This document shows, one piece after another, positions 1-9,089 of a stretch of 64,000 nt of DNA (position 1 is its first letter; every line of letters starts with the position of its first letter). Both the position numbers and the translations under genes were made by a program. The DNA lies in NCBI GenBank assembly GCA_934255135.1, contig CAKQMV010000009.1, positions 1 through 64,000 of the forward strand. The letters run 5' to 3'. The notes below the pieces were generated by a model. It did no database searches, had not been told where the DNA came from, and saw only the letters and a list, made by a program, of their open reading frames with translations. The stretch is from an uncultured Clostridia bacterium (GTDB lineage Bacteria > Bacillota > Clostridia > Peptostreptococcales > Anaerovoracaceae).

Positions 1-99
1 TGACAAAGGTGCATCTTGAAATATCCACCACTACTGAAAAGGGTAATTTCAGAAATCACCAAAAGTGGAAAAGACCCCATTTATTCAATTATTCAATTA

Positions 100-1272
100 T
101 TAGTAATAAGTCACCTTAACTTCCTTACCCATCTTGGTCAGGCATTCTGCGAGGTCCTCTGCGATCTTTACCTTGACCTGTCTTCCGATAATCATATCCT
201 TACCGTGGTGGGCAGGGTTGATGGCCATTCCGACCTGCATGTTGATGTCACTTGCTTCCTCGAAGAGTACGCGGCTTAGGATATCCGCAGCTGTCTTCGG
301 CCTTGAAAGCTCTTCAATCTCACCTCTGTTCTGGAGGTAAGCCTCGGCGTTCTCGAGCACCTTGTTTATGGTTACAACGCCCTCTGTAACATAGTCGATT
401 CCCTTGATCTCAGACATTGGAGGACCTTCGAGCTTAGGGTGCTTCGTATCCTTGGTAACAGTCGTTCCAAGGTACTCGGCGAGAAGCTGTGAAGTAGTTC
501 CTCCGCAGACTATGTGAAGACCCTTTCTTGACATGAAGAGGCTGAACATAGTGTGCTTGTTGCTTGGCCTGCAAGGCGGACCGAATAGAATATTGGCCGC
601 AAGTCGCTTCTTGATCTTGATGACGCAGGCAGTTGTGTCATCGATAGGCTTCCCATCGTAAAGCCTGTTACACTCATCGACAAGCATTGCTGCCAGCGTC
701 TGCGCGTTGTAGCCTGCGATTGAGAGAATCTGTATGAACTCTGCAATCTGAGGTTCCTGCCAGTCGAGGTTATATTTAAGCTCGCTGTTGGCGCCAGGGC
801 AACCGTCACTCATCATGATGAATGTGTCGCCCTCCTCGAGAGCAATATCAGAATACAGTAGCGTCTTGTCTGCAATCTGAATAGGAGAAGTCTTGAAATT
901 ATATGGTTCATTCTCCCTTAGCATGATGATTGAAGGATTCTCGTACTGAATGATTCTTGCTCTCGAACAGCCTACCAGGTGCATTACTGAAAAAGTCGAG
1001 TAGGCCAGTCCGTGCTCCGAGCTGATCGGAAGTGTTGATGCAACCGCGTTGATGCACTCCTCGAGAGTGAGACCTTCGCCGAGCATGGTTGAAATAATTC
1101 TTGCCGTGAGTGTGGAGAGGATACTTGCCTTAACACCGCTCTTAAGACCGTCAGCCAAAACAATAACCTTCGACTGGTTCACGCCGTCGACAACCTGAAC
1201 GGTATCTCCACAGAGGTACTCTCCATAATGATTGATACTCTTGTATCCGATATCAGCTGTTAAATTGTTCAT
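100..1272 (-). CDS. SpoIIE-family (PP2C-type) protein phosphatase
   Basis: The protein (390 aa) carries a SpoIIE/PP2C-like serine phosphatase domain over roughly its first 230 residues: acidic metal-site motifs CGDT, VLADGLKSG, MMSDGCPG and DDTTACV occur in the family order. The last ~150 residues form a domain I do not recognise, with a Cys-containing GPPCRPSNKH stretch and a basic C-terminus. A TTG at 1281 is in frame, but AGGA at 1282-1285 sits directly against it and 9 bases before the ATG at 1272, so I chose the ATG. The start overlaps the end of the upstream sensory hydrogenase gene by 20 bp, implying translational coupling. By analogy with sensory [FeFe]-hydrogenase loci in Clostridia, it probably relays the hydrogenase signal by dephosphorylating an unknown partner; that role is inferred. 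Confidence 0.85.
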   Translation of the reverse strand: MNNLTADIGYKSINHYGEYLCGDTVQVVDGVNQSKVIVLADGLKSGVKASILSTLTARIISTMLGEGLTLEECINAVASTLPISSEHGLAYSTFSVMHLVGCSRARIIQYENPSIIMLRENEPYNFKTSPIQIADKTLLYSDIALEEGDTFIMMSDGCPGANSELKYNLDWQEPQIAEFIQILSIAGYNAQTLAAMLVDECNRLYDGKPIDDTTACVIKIKKRLAANILFGPPCRPSNKHTMFSLFMSRKGLHIVCGGTTSQLLAEYLGTTVTKDTKHPKLEGPPMSEIKGIDYVTEGVVTINKVLENAEAYLQNRGEIEELSRPKTAADILSRVLFEEASDINMQVGMAINPAHHGKDMIIGRQVKVKIAEDLAECLTKMGKEVKVTYY

Positions 1273-2950
1273 CGTGTTCAATCCTGTCTATTGACTGCTT
1301 AAGTGTGTTGAGCGCAACCTGAGTCTCGGCAGTAGTCTCACCGAGCAGCATTGCAATCTCCTGTACGATTCTCATCTGTTTTTCGACAATCTTGTCAGTA
1401 ACCTCAGTTGTCTTCTTAACAATTTCTTCCTTATTAGTACGCTCACGGGCTGTCTGAGTGACATCTCTTAGGAGTCCGAAGAAAAGTGAAGTCTCCTTGT
1501 CAAAAAGTACCGTAGTCTCGACCGTCTTGTCATATTCCGCAAGGTACATCTCCTGAGTTACCTGGCGATTCATGTCTTTGGCAGTGTAGAACGGCTTTGG
1601 ACTCATCAGAGTAATGAGCGGCTCGCCGTAAAGATCCTTCGCCCTCTTAAGGTCAAAAATCCTGGACGCTGCCGGGTTAATCTGCTGAATCTCGAGTCTG
1701 TTGTTTAAGATGATAAGTCCCGTAGGCATGTTGTTAGTAACGATGTCTGAGAACTTCTCAGCCTTCTCACGGAGATAAGGAAGACACATCTCGATGCTTG
1801 CCTTACCCTGATAGATTGCAACAGCCTTGTCGCGGCATGTTGCATATCCGCATGAGCTGCAGTTAAGCTCATCCTCAGGACTCTTCTTGCCCATCTGAGC
1901 GAGGATTGACTTGATATCGCTCTCCGATGGAATTCTCTGGTTAGGAACCTCCATATCGTAAATCATTGAGATTCCCTCTCTTGAAGGCTGCTCTACATCG
2001 AAGTCCTTAGTTCCGGCGTAGTCACTTACAAAAACGAAGTTCTCAAGTACATTGGACTTGCCGTATCTTTCCATTACAGGTCCGTTGATGCAGCTTCCGT
2101 TACATGATGAAAGCTCGATAAAGCAGTTAGGAACCTTGCCCTCGAGTGCAGCTTCGATTGTGTGCATGCAGTTCTCAGTTCCGTCGACTGCAATATATTT
2201 GTACTCTGACAGATCAAGATCCATTGACTTAAGAACTCCACCTGTTGTAGGGAAGATTCTTGCACGGCTCTCATCTGTCTCATCCATCTGCTTCTCAATA
2301 GTAATTCTCTCTTCTGCGAGCCATTCACTTAGTTCCTCGAAAGTCAGAACAGCATCGACCATACCAGGGAAACGCTTGGCTTCGTCCTTCTTGGCAACGC
2401 AAGGCCCGATAAATACTGTCTTCGCTTCAGAATTACGCATCTTGATGTCCTTGCAGTGTGTAACCATAGGTGACAGAACTGGCGCAAGCATCGAAAGCGC
2501 ATCCGGATAATGTCTCTGAATCAGCAGGTTGATTGAATGACAGCATGAAGTCAGGATAGTCTTGTGAGACTTCTCTGCGAGAAGATTCTCATACTCTCTC
2601 TTGACCATAGTCGCACCGATTGCTGTCTCTTCAACGTCTGCAAAACCGAGCTCCTTTAGAGCCTTACGCATGCTCTTTATACCGCAGCCCGGATAATTGG
2701 CAATAAATGATGGGGCAAGACTTACAATTACAGGTGCATCCCCCTGAAGCAGAACCTTAACGTGCTCTTTTGATGGCTCAATCTGCTTGGCTTCCTGAGG
2801 ACATGCAACAAAGCAGTGACCGCAGAGAATGCATGAGTCCTCGATGATGTGAGCCTGATCACCGGAAAATCTGATCGACTTGACCGGACAGGTTCTGAGG
2901 CACTTGTAGCAATTCTTGCAGTTTGATTTCTTAAGCGTTAAAGCGTGCAT
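1253..2950 (-). CDS. Sensory-type [FeFe]-hydrogenase with PAS domain (group C/D-like)
   Basis: The 565-aa protein starts with two ferredoxin-like [4Fe-4S] motifs (C11/C14/C17/C21 and C40/C43/C46/C50). An H-cluster domain follows: the four H-cluster cysteines are visible as C136 (LTSCCHS), C184 (GPCVAKKDE) and C283/C287 (SSCNGSC). A further CxxCx4C-type Fe-S motif (C364, C367, C372, C389) comes next, then a PAS domain at about 400-500 and a helical C-terminus. The usual MPC of active hydrogenases is GPC and the L3 motif lacks the GGGQ run, as in sensory rather than catalytic enzymes. A strong AAGGAGG lies 6 bases before the ATG. The gene sits 27 bp after mnmA and overlaps the phosphatase gene. 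A role as a hydrogen or redox sensor feeding the phosphatase is inferred from domain content. Confidence 0.85.
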   Translation of the reverse strand: MHALTLKKSNCKNCYKCLRTCPVKSIRFSGDQAHIIEDSCILCGHCFVACPQEAKQIEPSKEHVKVLLQGDAPVIVSLAPSFIANYPGCGIKSMRKALKELGFADVEETAIGATMVKREYENLLAEKSHKTILTSCCHSINLLIQRHYPDALSMLAPVLSPMVTHCKDIKMRNSEAKTVFIGPCVAKKDEAKRFPGMVDAVLTFEELSEWLAEERITIEKQMDETDESRARIFPTTGGVLKSMDLDLSEYKYIAVDGTENCMHTIEAALEGKVPNCFIELSSCNGSCINGPVMERYGKSNVLENFVFVSDYAGTKDFDVEQPSREGISMIYDMEVPNQRIPSESDIKSILAQMGKKSPEDELNCSSCGYATCRDKAVAIYQGKASIEMCLPYLREKAEKFSDIVTNNMPTGLIILNNRLEIQQINPAASRIFDLKRAKDLYGEPLITLMSPKPFYTAKDMNRQVTQEMYLAEYDKTVETTVLFDKETSLFFGLLRDVTQTARERTNKEEIVKKTTEVTDKIVEKQMRIVQEIAMLLGETTAETQVALNTLKQSIDRIEHDEQFNS

Positions 2951-2977
2951 TAATTACCTCCTTTGCAAAACTGTTAA

Positions 2978-3997
2978 TTAAATGATCCGACCGCCGCCGA
3001 TAAGGATATCGTCGTGGTAAACAACTGCTGCCTGTCCGGGGGTGATAGCTCTCTGTGGCTCGTCAAAAACGATTCTGGCGCGTCCGTCAGATTCCGGATA
3101 CACGGTGCAGTCTGATTCCTTGTGTCTGTATCGAATACGTGCCTTGGCTCTGAAAGGCTCATCAGGTCTTGCAATTGCAACCCAGTTAAAATCACGTGCG
3201 ATAAGCTCTCTCGAGAAAAGGCTCTCGTTGTCAGAAAGAACAACCTTGTTCGCCGAAGCATCTATGTGGTGAACGTATGCCGGAGCCTTAAGCGCGAGCC
3301 CTAGTCCCTTACGCTGTCCGACAGTGTAATAAATGATACCCTTGTGAGTTCCGAGCACATTGCCGTCCATATCCACAAAATCACCGCTCGCATATCCATG
3401 ACCTCTGTATTCCTCAATAAAATCAGAATAGCTTCCATTAATAAAGCAGACATCCTGACTGTCCTTGCTCTTCGCACTCGCAATGCCTTCATTTGCGGCA
3501 ATCTCTCGAACCTCCGGCTTGGTGTAATGTCCAAGCGGCGTCAGAATGCGTGAAAGAACATCCTGCCCGAGTGAATAGAGAAAATAGCTCTGGTCCTTCT
3601 CGAGATAATTAGCCTTTCTTATAAGCCAGCGGCCATTTTGCTCCGACTTCTCAATCTTCACATAGTGACCGGTTGCGAGCTTTCCGCCCTCCGCCGCATC
3701 AAGCAGACGACCGAACTTTATTAGCTTGTTGCATAGCGTGCAGGGATTAGGCGTTCTTGCCTCCTCGTAGTCGCGGACAAAAGCTTCGATGATCTCTTCT
3801 CTGAATTCCTCCCGAAGATCGAGGGTTCTGTGTCCGATACCGAAGTCACGGCAAATCGCCTGAGCCTTGGCTACTGCGCTGTCGTCCTCGGTCAAAAGCA
3901 TTGTTATTCCCTCAACGTCATATCCCGCTTCCATAAGAAGGTGTGTTGCGACGCTTGAATCTACTCCTCCGCTCATTGCGGAATAAACTTTATTCAT
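2978..3997 (-). CDS. mnmA: tRNA-specific 2-thiouridylase MnmA
   Basis: MnmA thiolates U34 of tRNA Lys, Glu and Gln. The 339-aa product begins with the ATP-pyrophosphatase P-loop SGGVDSSV, carries the first catalytic cysteine in the NPCTLCN motif and the second in SQDVCF, and ends with the usual beta-barrel region (TVGQRKG, PGQAAV). The reading frame stays open 90 codons further upstream into glsA, but the family N-terminus MNKVYSAMSGG and a GAGG 5 bases before the ATG at 3997 fix the start. The length is slightly short for MnmA (about 350-370 aa) but all core motifs are present. It heads a likely minus-strand operon with the sensory hydrogenase and phosphatase. Confidence 0.95.
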   Translation of the reverse strand: MNKVYSAMSGGVDSSVATHLLMEAGYDVEGITMLLTEDDSAVAKAQAICRDFGIGHRTLDLREEFREEIIEAFVRDYEEARTPNPCTLCNKLIKFGRLLDAAEGGKLATGHYVKIEKSEQNGRWLIRKANYLEKDQSYFLYSLGQDVLSRILTPLGHYTKPEVREIAANEGIASAKSKDSQDVCFINGSYSDFIEEYRGHGYASGDFVDMDGNVLGTHKGIIYYTVGQRKGLGLALKAPAYVHHIDASANKVVLSDNESLFSRELIARDFNWVAIARPDEPFRAKARIRYRHKESDCTVYPESDGRARIVFDEPQRAITPGQAAVVYHDDILIGGGRII

Positions 3998-4079
3998 ACA
4001 AACCTCATAATCGTCACAAAAATACTGTATAATAACTTGATTATAGCATGAGATAAAGATTTGAGATAAAGGAAAAGAC
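3998..4079. promoter_or_regulatory. Divergent promoter region between mnmA and glsA
   Basis: This 82-bp gap separates divergent genes. A TATAAT at 4028-4033 faces glsA and a second TATAAT (complement of 4040-4045) faces mnmA. Neither has a good TTGACA at 17 bp, so the assignment rests on the -10 boxes and the divergent layout only. Confidence 0.35.
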
Positions 4080-5090
4080 ATGGGAAGAATAATTGATACA
4101 AAATACATCCTGCCAGATGTAGAAGTGGTAAAGAAAATTGCAGAAGATGCAGTAGAAGAAGCAAAGAAGAAGATTCCAGAAGGACATGTTGCGACATACA
4201 TTCCAGAGCTTGGTAAAGTAGATCCGAACCAGCTTGGTATCGTTTTGTATGGCCTCACTAACCACAAGACATGTATTGGAGATTATAACGTAAGATTTAC
4301 AATGCAGAGTATTTCCAAGCTTATCAATCTCTGCGTTGCTCTTGAGATGTTCGGACCCGATAAGGTGTTCGAGAAGGTTGGAGCTGAGCCATCAGGCGAG
4401 GCTTTCAATTCTCTTATTGAGCTTGATACAAGAACTAACAAACCATTCAATCCAATGGTTAATTCAGGAGCGATTGCGGTAGTGGATCTGATCCTGCCGG
4501 AGGTTGACTTTGACACGATGCTCGCTTTTGCCAGAGAGCTCTGTGTAGACCAAGACATTCAACTTAACGAGGATGTTTATCGTTCAGAGATGGCAACATG
4601 TTCAAGAAATCGTTCGATTGCATATCTTCTTGAGAGCAAGGGCATTGTAGAGAACGGTGTTGATCCGGTCCTTGAGCTTTATACTAAGCTCTGCTCACTT
4701 AACGTAACTGCGGAGAGCCTTGCGAATTTTGCAAAGATTCTCGCAAGTGACGGTGTATGCCAGCTGACAGGTAAGAGACATCTGTCCAGCCAGACTGCAA
4801 GAATCGTTAAGACTCTGATGCTTACATGCGGAATGTATGATGGTTCGGGAACATTTGCGATTAAGGTTGGAATTCCGACAAAGTCAGGCGTAGGCGGAGG
4901 CCTTTTGGCAGTGTCCGACAAGAGAGCTGGAATCGGAATCTTCAGCCCTGCCCTCGATGCACAGGGAAACAGCATCGCAGGATGCGAATTTCTGAGACTT
5001 ATCGCAAGGAAGCTTAAGCTTACTCTGTTCTTCGACCCTGAGTGGGAGGATATTAAGGTAATAGATAACGAACTTACAGAAATGAGATAG
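4080..5090 (+). CDS. glsA: Glutaminase A
   Basis: The enzyme hydrolyses L-glutamine to glutamate and ammonia in the cytoplasm. The 336-aa sequence has the serine-dependent glutaminase fold: the S-x-x-K motif S77-I-S-K80, the conserved MVNSGAI segment, and the C-terminal GGGLLAV and GIGIFSPALD motifs. The length is slightly above the usual ~310 aa. AAAGGA lies 6 bases before the ATG. It is transcribed away from mnmA, and the downstream ABC transporter gene starts only 10 bp after its stop. Glutaminase next to a multidrug-type exporter has no obvious functional link. Confidence 0.93.
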   Translation: MGRIIDTKYILPDVEVVKKIAEDAVEEAKKKIPEGHVATYIPELGKVDPNQLGIVLYGLTNHKTCIGDYNVRFTMQSISKLINLCVALEMFGPDKVFEKVGAEPSGEAFNSLIELDTRTNKPFNPMVNSGAIAVVDLILPEVDFDTMLAFARELCVDQDIQLNEDVYRSEMATCSRNRSIAYLLESKGIVENGVDPVLELYTKLCSLNVTAESLANFAKILASDGVCQLTGKRHLSSQTARIVKTLMLTCGMYDGSGTFAIKVGIPTKSGVGGGLLAVSDKRAGIGIFSPALDAQGNSIAGCEFLRLIARKLKLTLFFDPEWEDIKVIDNELTEMR

Positions 5091-5100
5091 GGGAACGTGA

Positions 5101-7236
5101 ATGAAGAAATTATTTTCTAATTTCAGGAATTACAAGGTGGCAGTTTGTGTCACCTTGATTCTGCTTATAGGGCAGGCATATCTTGATATGACTATGCCGA
5201 CCCTGACATCTAAGATGATCGATACCGGAATTCAGAACAAGGGTATCGAGCACATACTGCCGGAGAAGGTGACCGAGAAGGATTATTTAAGAACTCAGAT
5301 GGCAATGACCGACGATGAGCAGAAGCTTTTTGAAGCGGCGTATGTCAAGGATGGCGATTGCTATTCGCTGAGCGATAAGGGAAAGGAGGACGCGGAGGAG
5401 CTTGATGAGAAGCTTATTGAACCGATCGTCCTCGTTTATCTTTCAGACAAGATGCAAAGCAAGGAAGCAACAGGTAATAGTGCGGCGTACAGCCCGGCAT
5501 ATATGAAGATGAGTCCGAAGCAGATCAGAGAGAAGCTTGAGACTATGATGGATAAGGCCGGAACACAGACTGTCAAGGCGATGGGTATCGCCTACGCAGC
5601 TGAGTGTGACAAGAGAGCTGGCATTGATGTTGACGAGATTCAGACCAGTTATCTATGGGCCTGCGGCCTTAAGATGCTGATTTTTGCCCTGCTGATGTTT
5701 GTTGTTGCGGGCGCTGTATCGTTTATTTCATCAAGAGTCGGTGCAGATATCGGTAGAAATTTAAGATCCAAGGTGTTCGGAACTGTTATGGCATATTCAG
5801 GCTCTGAGATGGATAACTTCCAGACATCCTCGCTTATCACAAGAGCTACCAACGATATCCAGCAGGTTCAGATGGTATCGACAATGCTGCTTAGAATGAT
5901 GATGCTTGCTCCTGTTATGGCAATCTGGGGAATCATCAAGGTGTACCAGACCGGCGCTCACATGAACCATGTAATCATAATAAGCGTGCTTGTGATGGTT
6001 GGAATCATATCAACTCTGATGGCTGTATCACTGCCTAAGTTCAGAATCATGCAGAAGCTTGTGGATAAGCTCAACGGTGTTTCAAGAGAGATGCTGACAG
6101 GACTTTCTGTTATAAGAGCTTTCTGCCGTGAGAAGGTGGCAGAGGACAGATTTGAGGCTGCTAACAGCGACCTTAAGAGAACACAGCTGTTTGTTAACAG
6201 GGTTATGACTTTTATGGGTCCTTCAATGATGCTTATCATGTTCGGAACTTCAATTGCAATCACATGGGTTGGAGCTCACAGAGTCGACGAAGGAACTCTG
6301 CAGGTTGGTGCGATGACTGCTTTTATCACATACGCAATCATGATTATTATGTCATTTATGATTATCACAGGAATGTCTGTAATTCTTCCACGTGCGGGAG
6401 TTGCAGCAGAGCGTATCGACGAGGTGCTTTCAACAAAACCTGGTATAGTCGATTCTGAGGATGCAGCGGAGCTTAAGGACTGCAGAGGCGAGGTTACTTT
6501 TGACAATGTATCCTTCAGATATCCTGATGCGGACGACTGTGTAATCGAGAACATCAGCTTCACAGCAAGACCTGGCGAGACCACAGCAATTATAGGAAGT
6601 ACAGGATCAGGAAAGAGTACGCTTATCAACCTCATTCCAAGATTCTACGATGTAAGCGAGGGAAGAATCCTGATCGATGGCCGGGACATCAGGGAATACA
6701 CCCTGGAGTCGCTCAGGACGGCAATCGGTTACGTACCACAGAAGGGAATTCTTTTCTCAGGAACAATCGAATCAAATATCGGCTTCGGTGTAGAGAATGC
6801 AACTCCTGAAGAGATTGCTTATGCGGCAGAGACTGCACAGGCAGCAGGCTTTATTGCTGACAAGGAAGAGGGCTACGAGAGCCACATCGCTCAGGGTGGA
6901 AGCAACGTTTCTGGTGGACAGAGACAGAGACTTTCAATCGCAAGAGCACTTGCCAAGAAGCCTTCAATTCTGATTTTTGATGACAGCTTCTCTGCTCTTG
7001 ATATGAAGACAGATGCCAAGCTCAGACAGACACTCGCTGACAGAGAGAAGGCTGCTGCTAAGATTATCGTTGCTCAGAGAGTAGGAACAATTCTTCACGC
7101 TGAGCAGATTATCGTTCTCGATGAGGGAATGGTAGTAGGTAAGGGTACGCATGATGAGCTGATGAAGAGCTGCGAGACTTACAGGCAGATTGCAAAGTCA
7201 CAGCTTTCAGCTAAGGATTTAGGGGAGGAAATGTAA
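5101..7236 (+). CDS. ABC exporter half-transporter with degenerate nucleotide site and extracellular insert
   Basis: This 711-aa protein is a type IV ABC exporter subunit: six membrane segments followed by an ATPase domain with Walker A GSTGSGKS, signature VSGGQRQR and Walker B ILIFDD. The residue after Walker B that normally is the catalytic Glu is Asp (FDDSFSALD), and the switch His is Gln (VAQRVGT), so its own site should hydrolyse ATP poorly. About 130 residues are inserted between TM1 and TM2 (roughly residues 45-180), facing outside. The next gene, overlapping by 1 bp, encodes a partner with canonical Glu and His. The pair matches heterodimeric exporters such as BmrCD, LmrCD or TM287/288; the substrate cannot be read from sequence. 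Confidence 0.92.
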   Translation: MKKLFSNFRNYKVAVCVTLILLIGQAYLDMTMPTLTSKMIDTGIQNKGIEHILPEKVTEKDYLRTQMAMTDDEQKLFEAAYVKDGDCYSLSDKGKEDAEELDEKLIEPIVLVYLSDKMQSKEATGNSAAYSPAYMKMSPKQIREKLETMMDKAGTQTVKAMGIAYAAECDKRAGIDVDEIQTSYLWACGLKMLIFALLMFVVAGAVSFISSRVGADIGRNLRSKVFGTVMAYSGSEMDNFQTSSLITRATNDIQQVQMVSTMLLRMMMLAPVMAIWGIIKVYQTGAHMNHVIIISVLVMVGIISTLMAVSLPKFRIMQKLVDKLNGVSREMLTGLSVIRAFCREKVAEDRFEAANSDLKRTQLFVNRVMTFMGPSMMLIMFGTSIAITWVGAHRVDEGTLQVGAMTAFITYAIMIIMSFMIITGMSVILPRAGVAAERIDEVLSTKPGIVDSEDAAELKDCRGEVTFDNVSFRYPDADDCVIENISFTARPGETTAIIGSTGSGKSTLINLIPRFYDVSEGRILIDGRDIREYTLESLRTAIGYVPQKGILFSGTIESNIGFGVENATPEEIAYAAETAQAAGFIADKEEGYESHIAQGGSNVSGGQRQRLSIARALAKKPSILIFDDSFSALDMKTDAKLRQTLADREKAAAKIIVAQRVGTILHAEQIIVLDEGMVVGKGTHDELMKSCETYRQIAKSQLSAKDLGEEM

Positions 7237-9089
7237 TGGATAAAAATTCTGAGTACAAGTCATCCTCTAAGAGAAGAGGTGGCAGAAGAGGCGGTCACGG
7301 CGGTCCTATGATGCCAGCTGAGAAGCCTAAGAATTTCAAGAAGGCGATAGGAGATATTCTCCGTTACATGGGAAGCTACAAGGTAGCGGTATTCTTTGTA
7401 ATGATTTTCGCCGTTCTTGCAACAATATTTGAGGTTGTCGGCCCGAAGGTAATGGGTATGGCAACTACAGAGCTCGCAGAAGGCCTGAGCCGTAAGATCG
7501 GCGGCAGCGGCGGAATCAATTTCGATACAATCGGTAAGATTCTTCTTATAACAACCGCTCTGTATGTTATTGGAGCAGCATGTCAGTTTATACAGGGCTG
7601 GATTATGACAAGCATCACACAGAAGCTCATCTATAAGATGAGAGGTGAGATTGCTTCGAAGATCAATCGCATGCCTATGAAGTATTTCGAGAGTGTTCCG
7701 TTCGGTGAGGTTCTTTCGAGAATCACCAACGACGTTGACACAGTTGGAACGGGCCTGAATCAGAGCATCACCAACATCATCACTGCTGTTGCTACTATTG
7801 TAGGTGTAATCGTCATGATGCTTACTATATCACCACTGATGACTCTGATTGCCCTTTGCGTTATTCCTGTTTCAGGAATTCTTATGGGCTTTATCATCAA
7901 ATTCTCTCAGAAGTATTTCAAGACACAGCAGGAATACCTCGGAATCATCAACGGACAGATCGAGGAGAATTTTGCCGGACAGCTTGTAATCAAGGCATTC
8001 AACAAGGAGAAGTCCATTACTGACGAGTTTAATAAGGCCAATGATGTTCTGTATGAATCTGCATGGAAGTCGCAAGCGATTGCAGGCCTCATGCAGCCTG
8101 CAATGATGGTTGTAGGAAATCTCGGTTATGCAGGTGTTGCAATTTCTGGAGGACTTCTTGCTATACGCGGAACTATTGGAATCGGAGATATTCAGGCATT
8201 TATTCAGTACGTAAAGAACCTGTCACAGCCGCTTCAGTCGATTGCGCAGGTAATGAACCAGGTTCAGTCGATGGCAGCCGCTTCAGAGCGAGTTTTTGCA
8301 TTCCTTAATGAGGAAGAGGAAAGTGCTGATGTGGAGACTACAGGTGAGAGTGCGCCTTACGGAAATGTTACATTTGAGCACGTTCGCTTCGGCTACGATG
8401 AGACTCCTGTAATCAATGATTTCTGCGCAGACGTCAAGGCGGGCCAGAAGATTGCTATTGTCGGTCCGACCGGCGCGGGCAAAACAACCATGGTCAAGCT
8501 CCTGATGCGCTTCTACGATGTGAATGGTGGTTCTATCCGAATCGACGGCCGGGATGTCCGCGATTGCTCAAGAAGTGACCTCAGAAACAGTTTTGCCATG
8601 GTACTTCAGGACACATGGCTTTTCTCAGGGACTATCATGGAGAACATAAGATATGGTAAACTTGATGCAACAGATGAAGAAGTAATTGCGGCTGCGAAGG
8701 CTGCAAGAGCGCATCATTTCATCAAAACTCTCCCTGGTGGATACAATATGGTCCTTAATGAGGATGCATCTAACGTTTCTGAAGGACAGAGGCAGCTTCT
8801 TACTATCGCAAGAGCAATTCTTGCTGACAGGAAGCTTCTTATTCTCGATGAGGCCACATCCTTTGTAGATACAAGAACTGAGGAGAGAATTCAGGAAGCT
8901 ATGGATGAACTGATGAAGGGAAGAACGAGCTTCGTAATTGCCCACAGACTCTCGACTATTAGGAATGCCGACCTGATTCTTGTTATGAATCATGGTGACA
9001 TTATCGAGCAGGGCACTCACGACGAGCTTCTTGCCAAGGGCGGTTTCTACGCAGATCTGTATAATTCACAGTTTGAGGAGGTATCCTAG
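7236..9089 (+). CDS. ABC exporter half-transporter, catalytically competent partner
   Basis: This 617-aa subunit has a basic Gly/Arg-rich N-terminus (about 30 residues), six transmembrane helices and an ATPase domain with Walker A GPTGAGKT, Walker B LLILDEATS with the catalytic Glu, and the H-loop IAHRLST. Its signature is VSEGQRQ rather than SGGQ, which in heterodimers contributes to the degenerate composite site. The start codon overlaps the stop of the preceding subunit gene, so the two are co-translated. It should form the working heterodimer with that subunit, in the membrane, exporting an unknown compound. Confidence 0.93.
   Translation: MDKNSEYKSSSKRRGGRRGGHGGPMMPAEKPKNFKKAIGDILRYMGSYKVAVFFVMIFAVLATIFEVVGPKVMGMATTELAEGLSRKIGGSGGINFDTIGKILLITTALYVIGAACQFIQGWIMTSITQKLIYKMRGEIASKINRMPMKYFESVPFGEVLSRITNDVDTVGTGLNQSITNIITAVATIVGVIVMMLTISPLMTLIALCVIPVSGILMGFIIKFSQKYFKTQQEYLGIINGQIEENFAGQLVIKAFNKEKSITDEFNKANDVLYESAWKSQAIAGLMQPAMMVVGNLGYAGVAISGGLLAIRGTIGIGDIQAFIQYVKNLSQPLQSIAQVMNQVQSMAAASERVFAFLNEEEESADVETTGESAPYGNVTFEHVRFGYDETPVINDFCADVKAGQKIAIVGPTGAGKTTMVKLLMRFYDVNGGSIRIDGRDVRDCSRSDLRNSFAMVLQDTWLFSGTIMENIRYGKLDATDEEVIAAAKAARAHHFIKTLPGGYNMVLNEDASNVSEGQRQLLTIARAILADRKLLILDEATSFVDTRTEERIQEAMDELMKGRTSFVIAHRLSTIRNADLILVMNHGDIIEQGTHDELLAKGGFYADLYNSQFEEVS

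Noticed and set aside
1..99. Partial gene or terminator at the left window edge
   Set aside because: The stretch has AT-rich repeats (TTCAATTATT) but no hairpin with a T-run and no supported coding frame.
3998..4267. 90 additional N-terminal codons on mnmA (open frame to 4267)
   Set aside because: They run antisense through glsA, lack family similarity, and the standard MnmA start with a ribosome binding site is at 3997.
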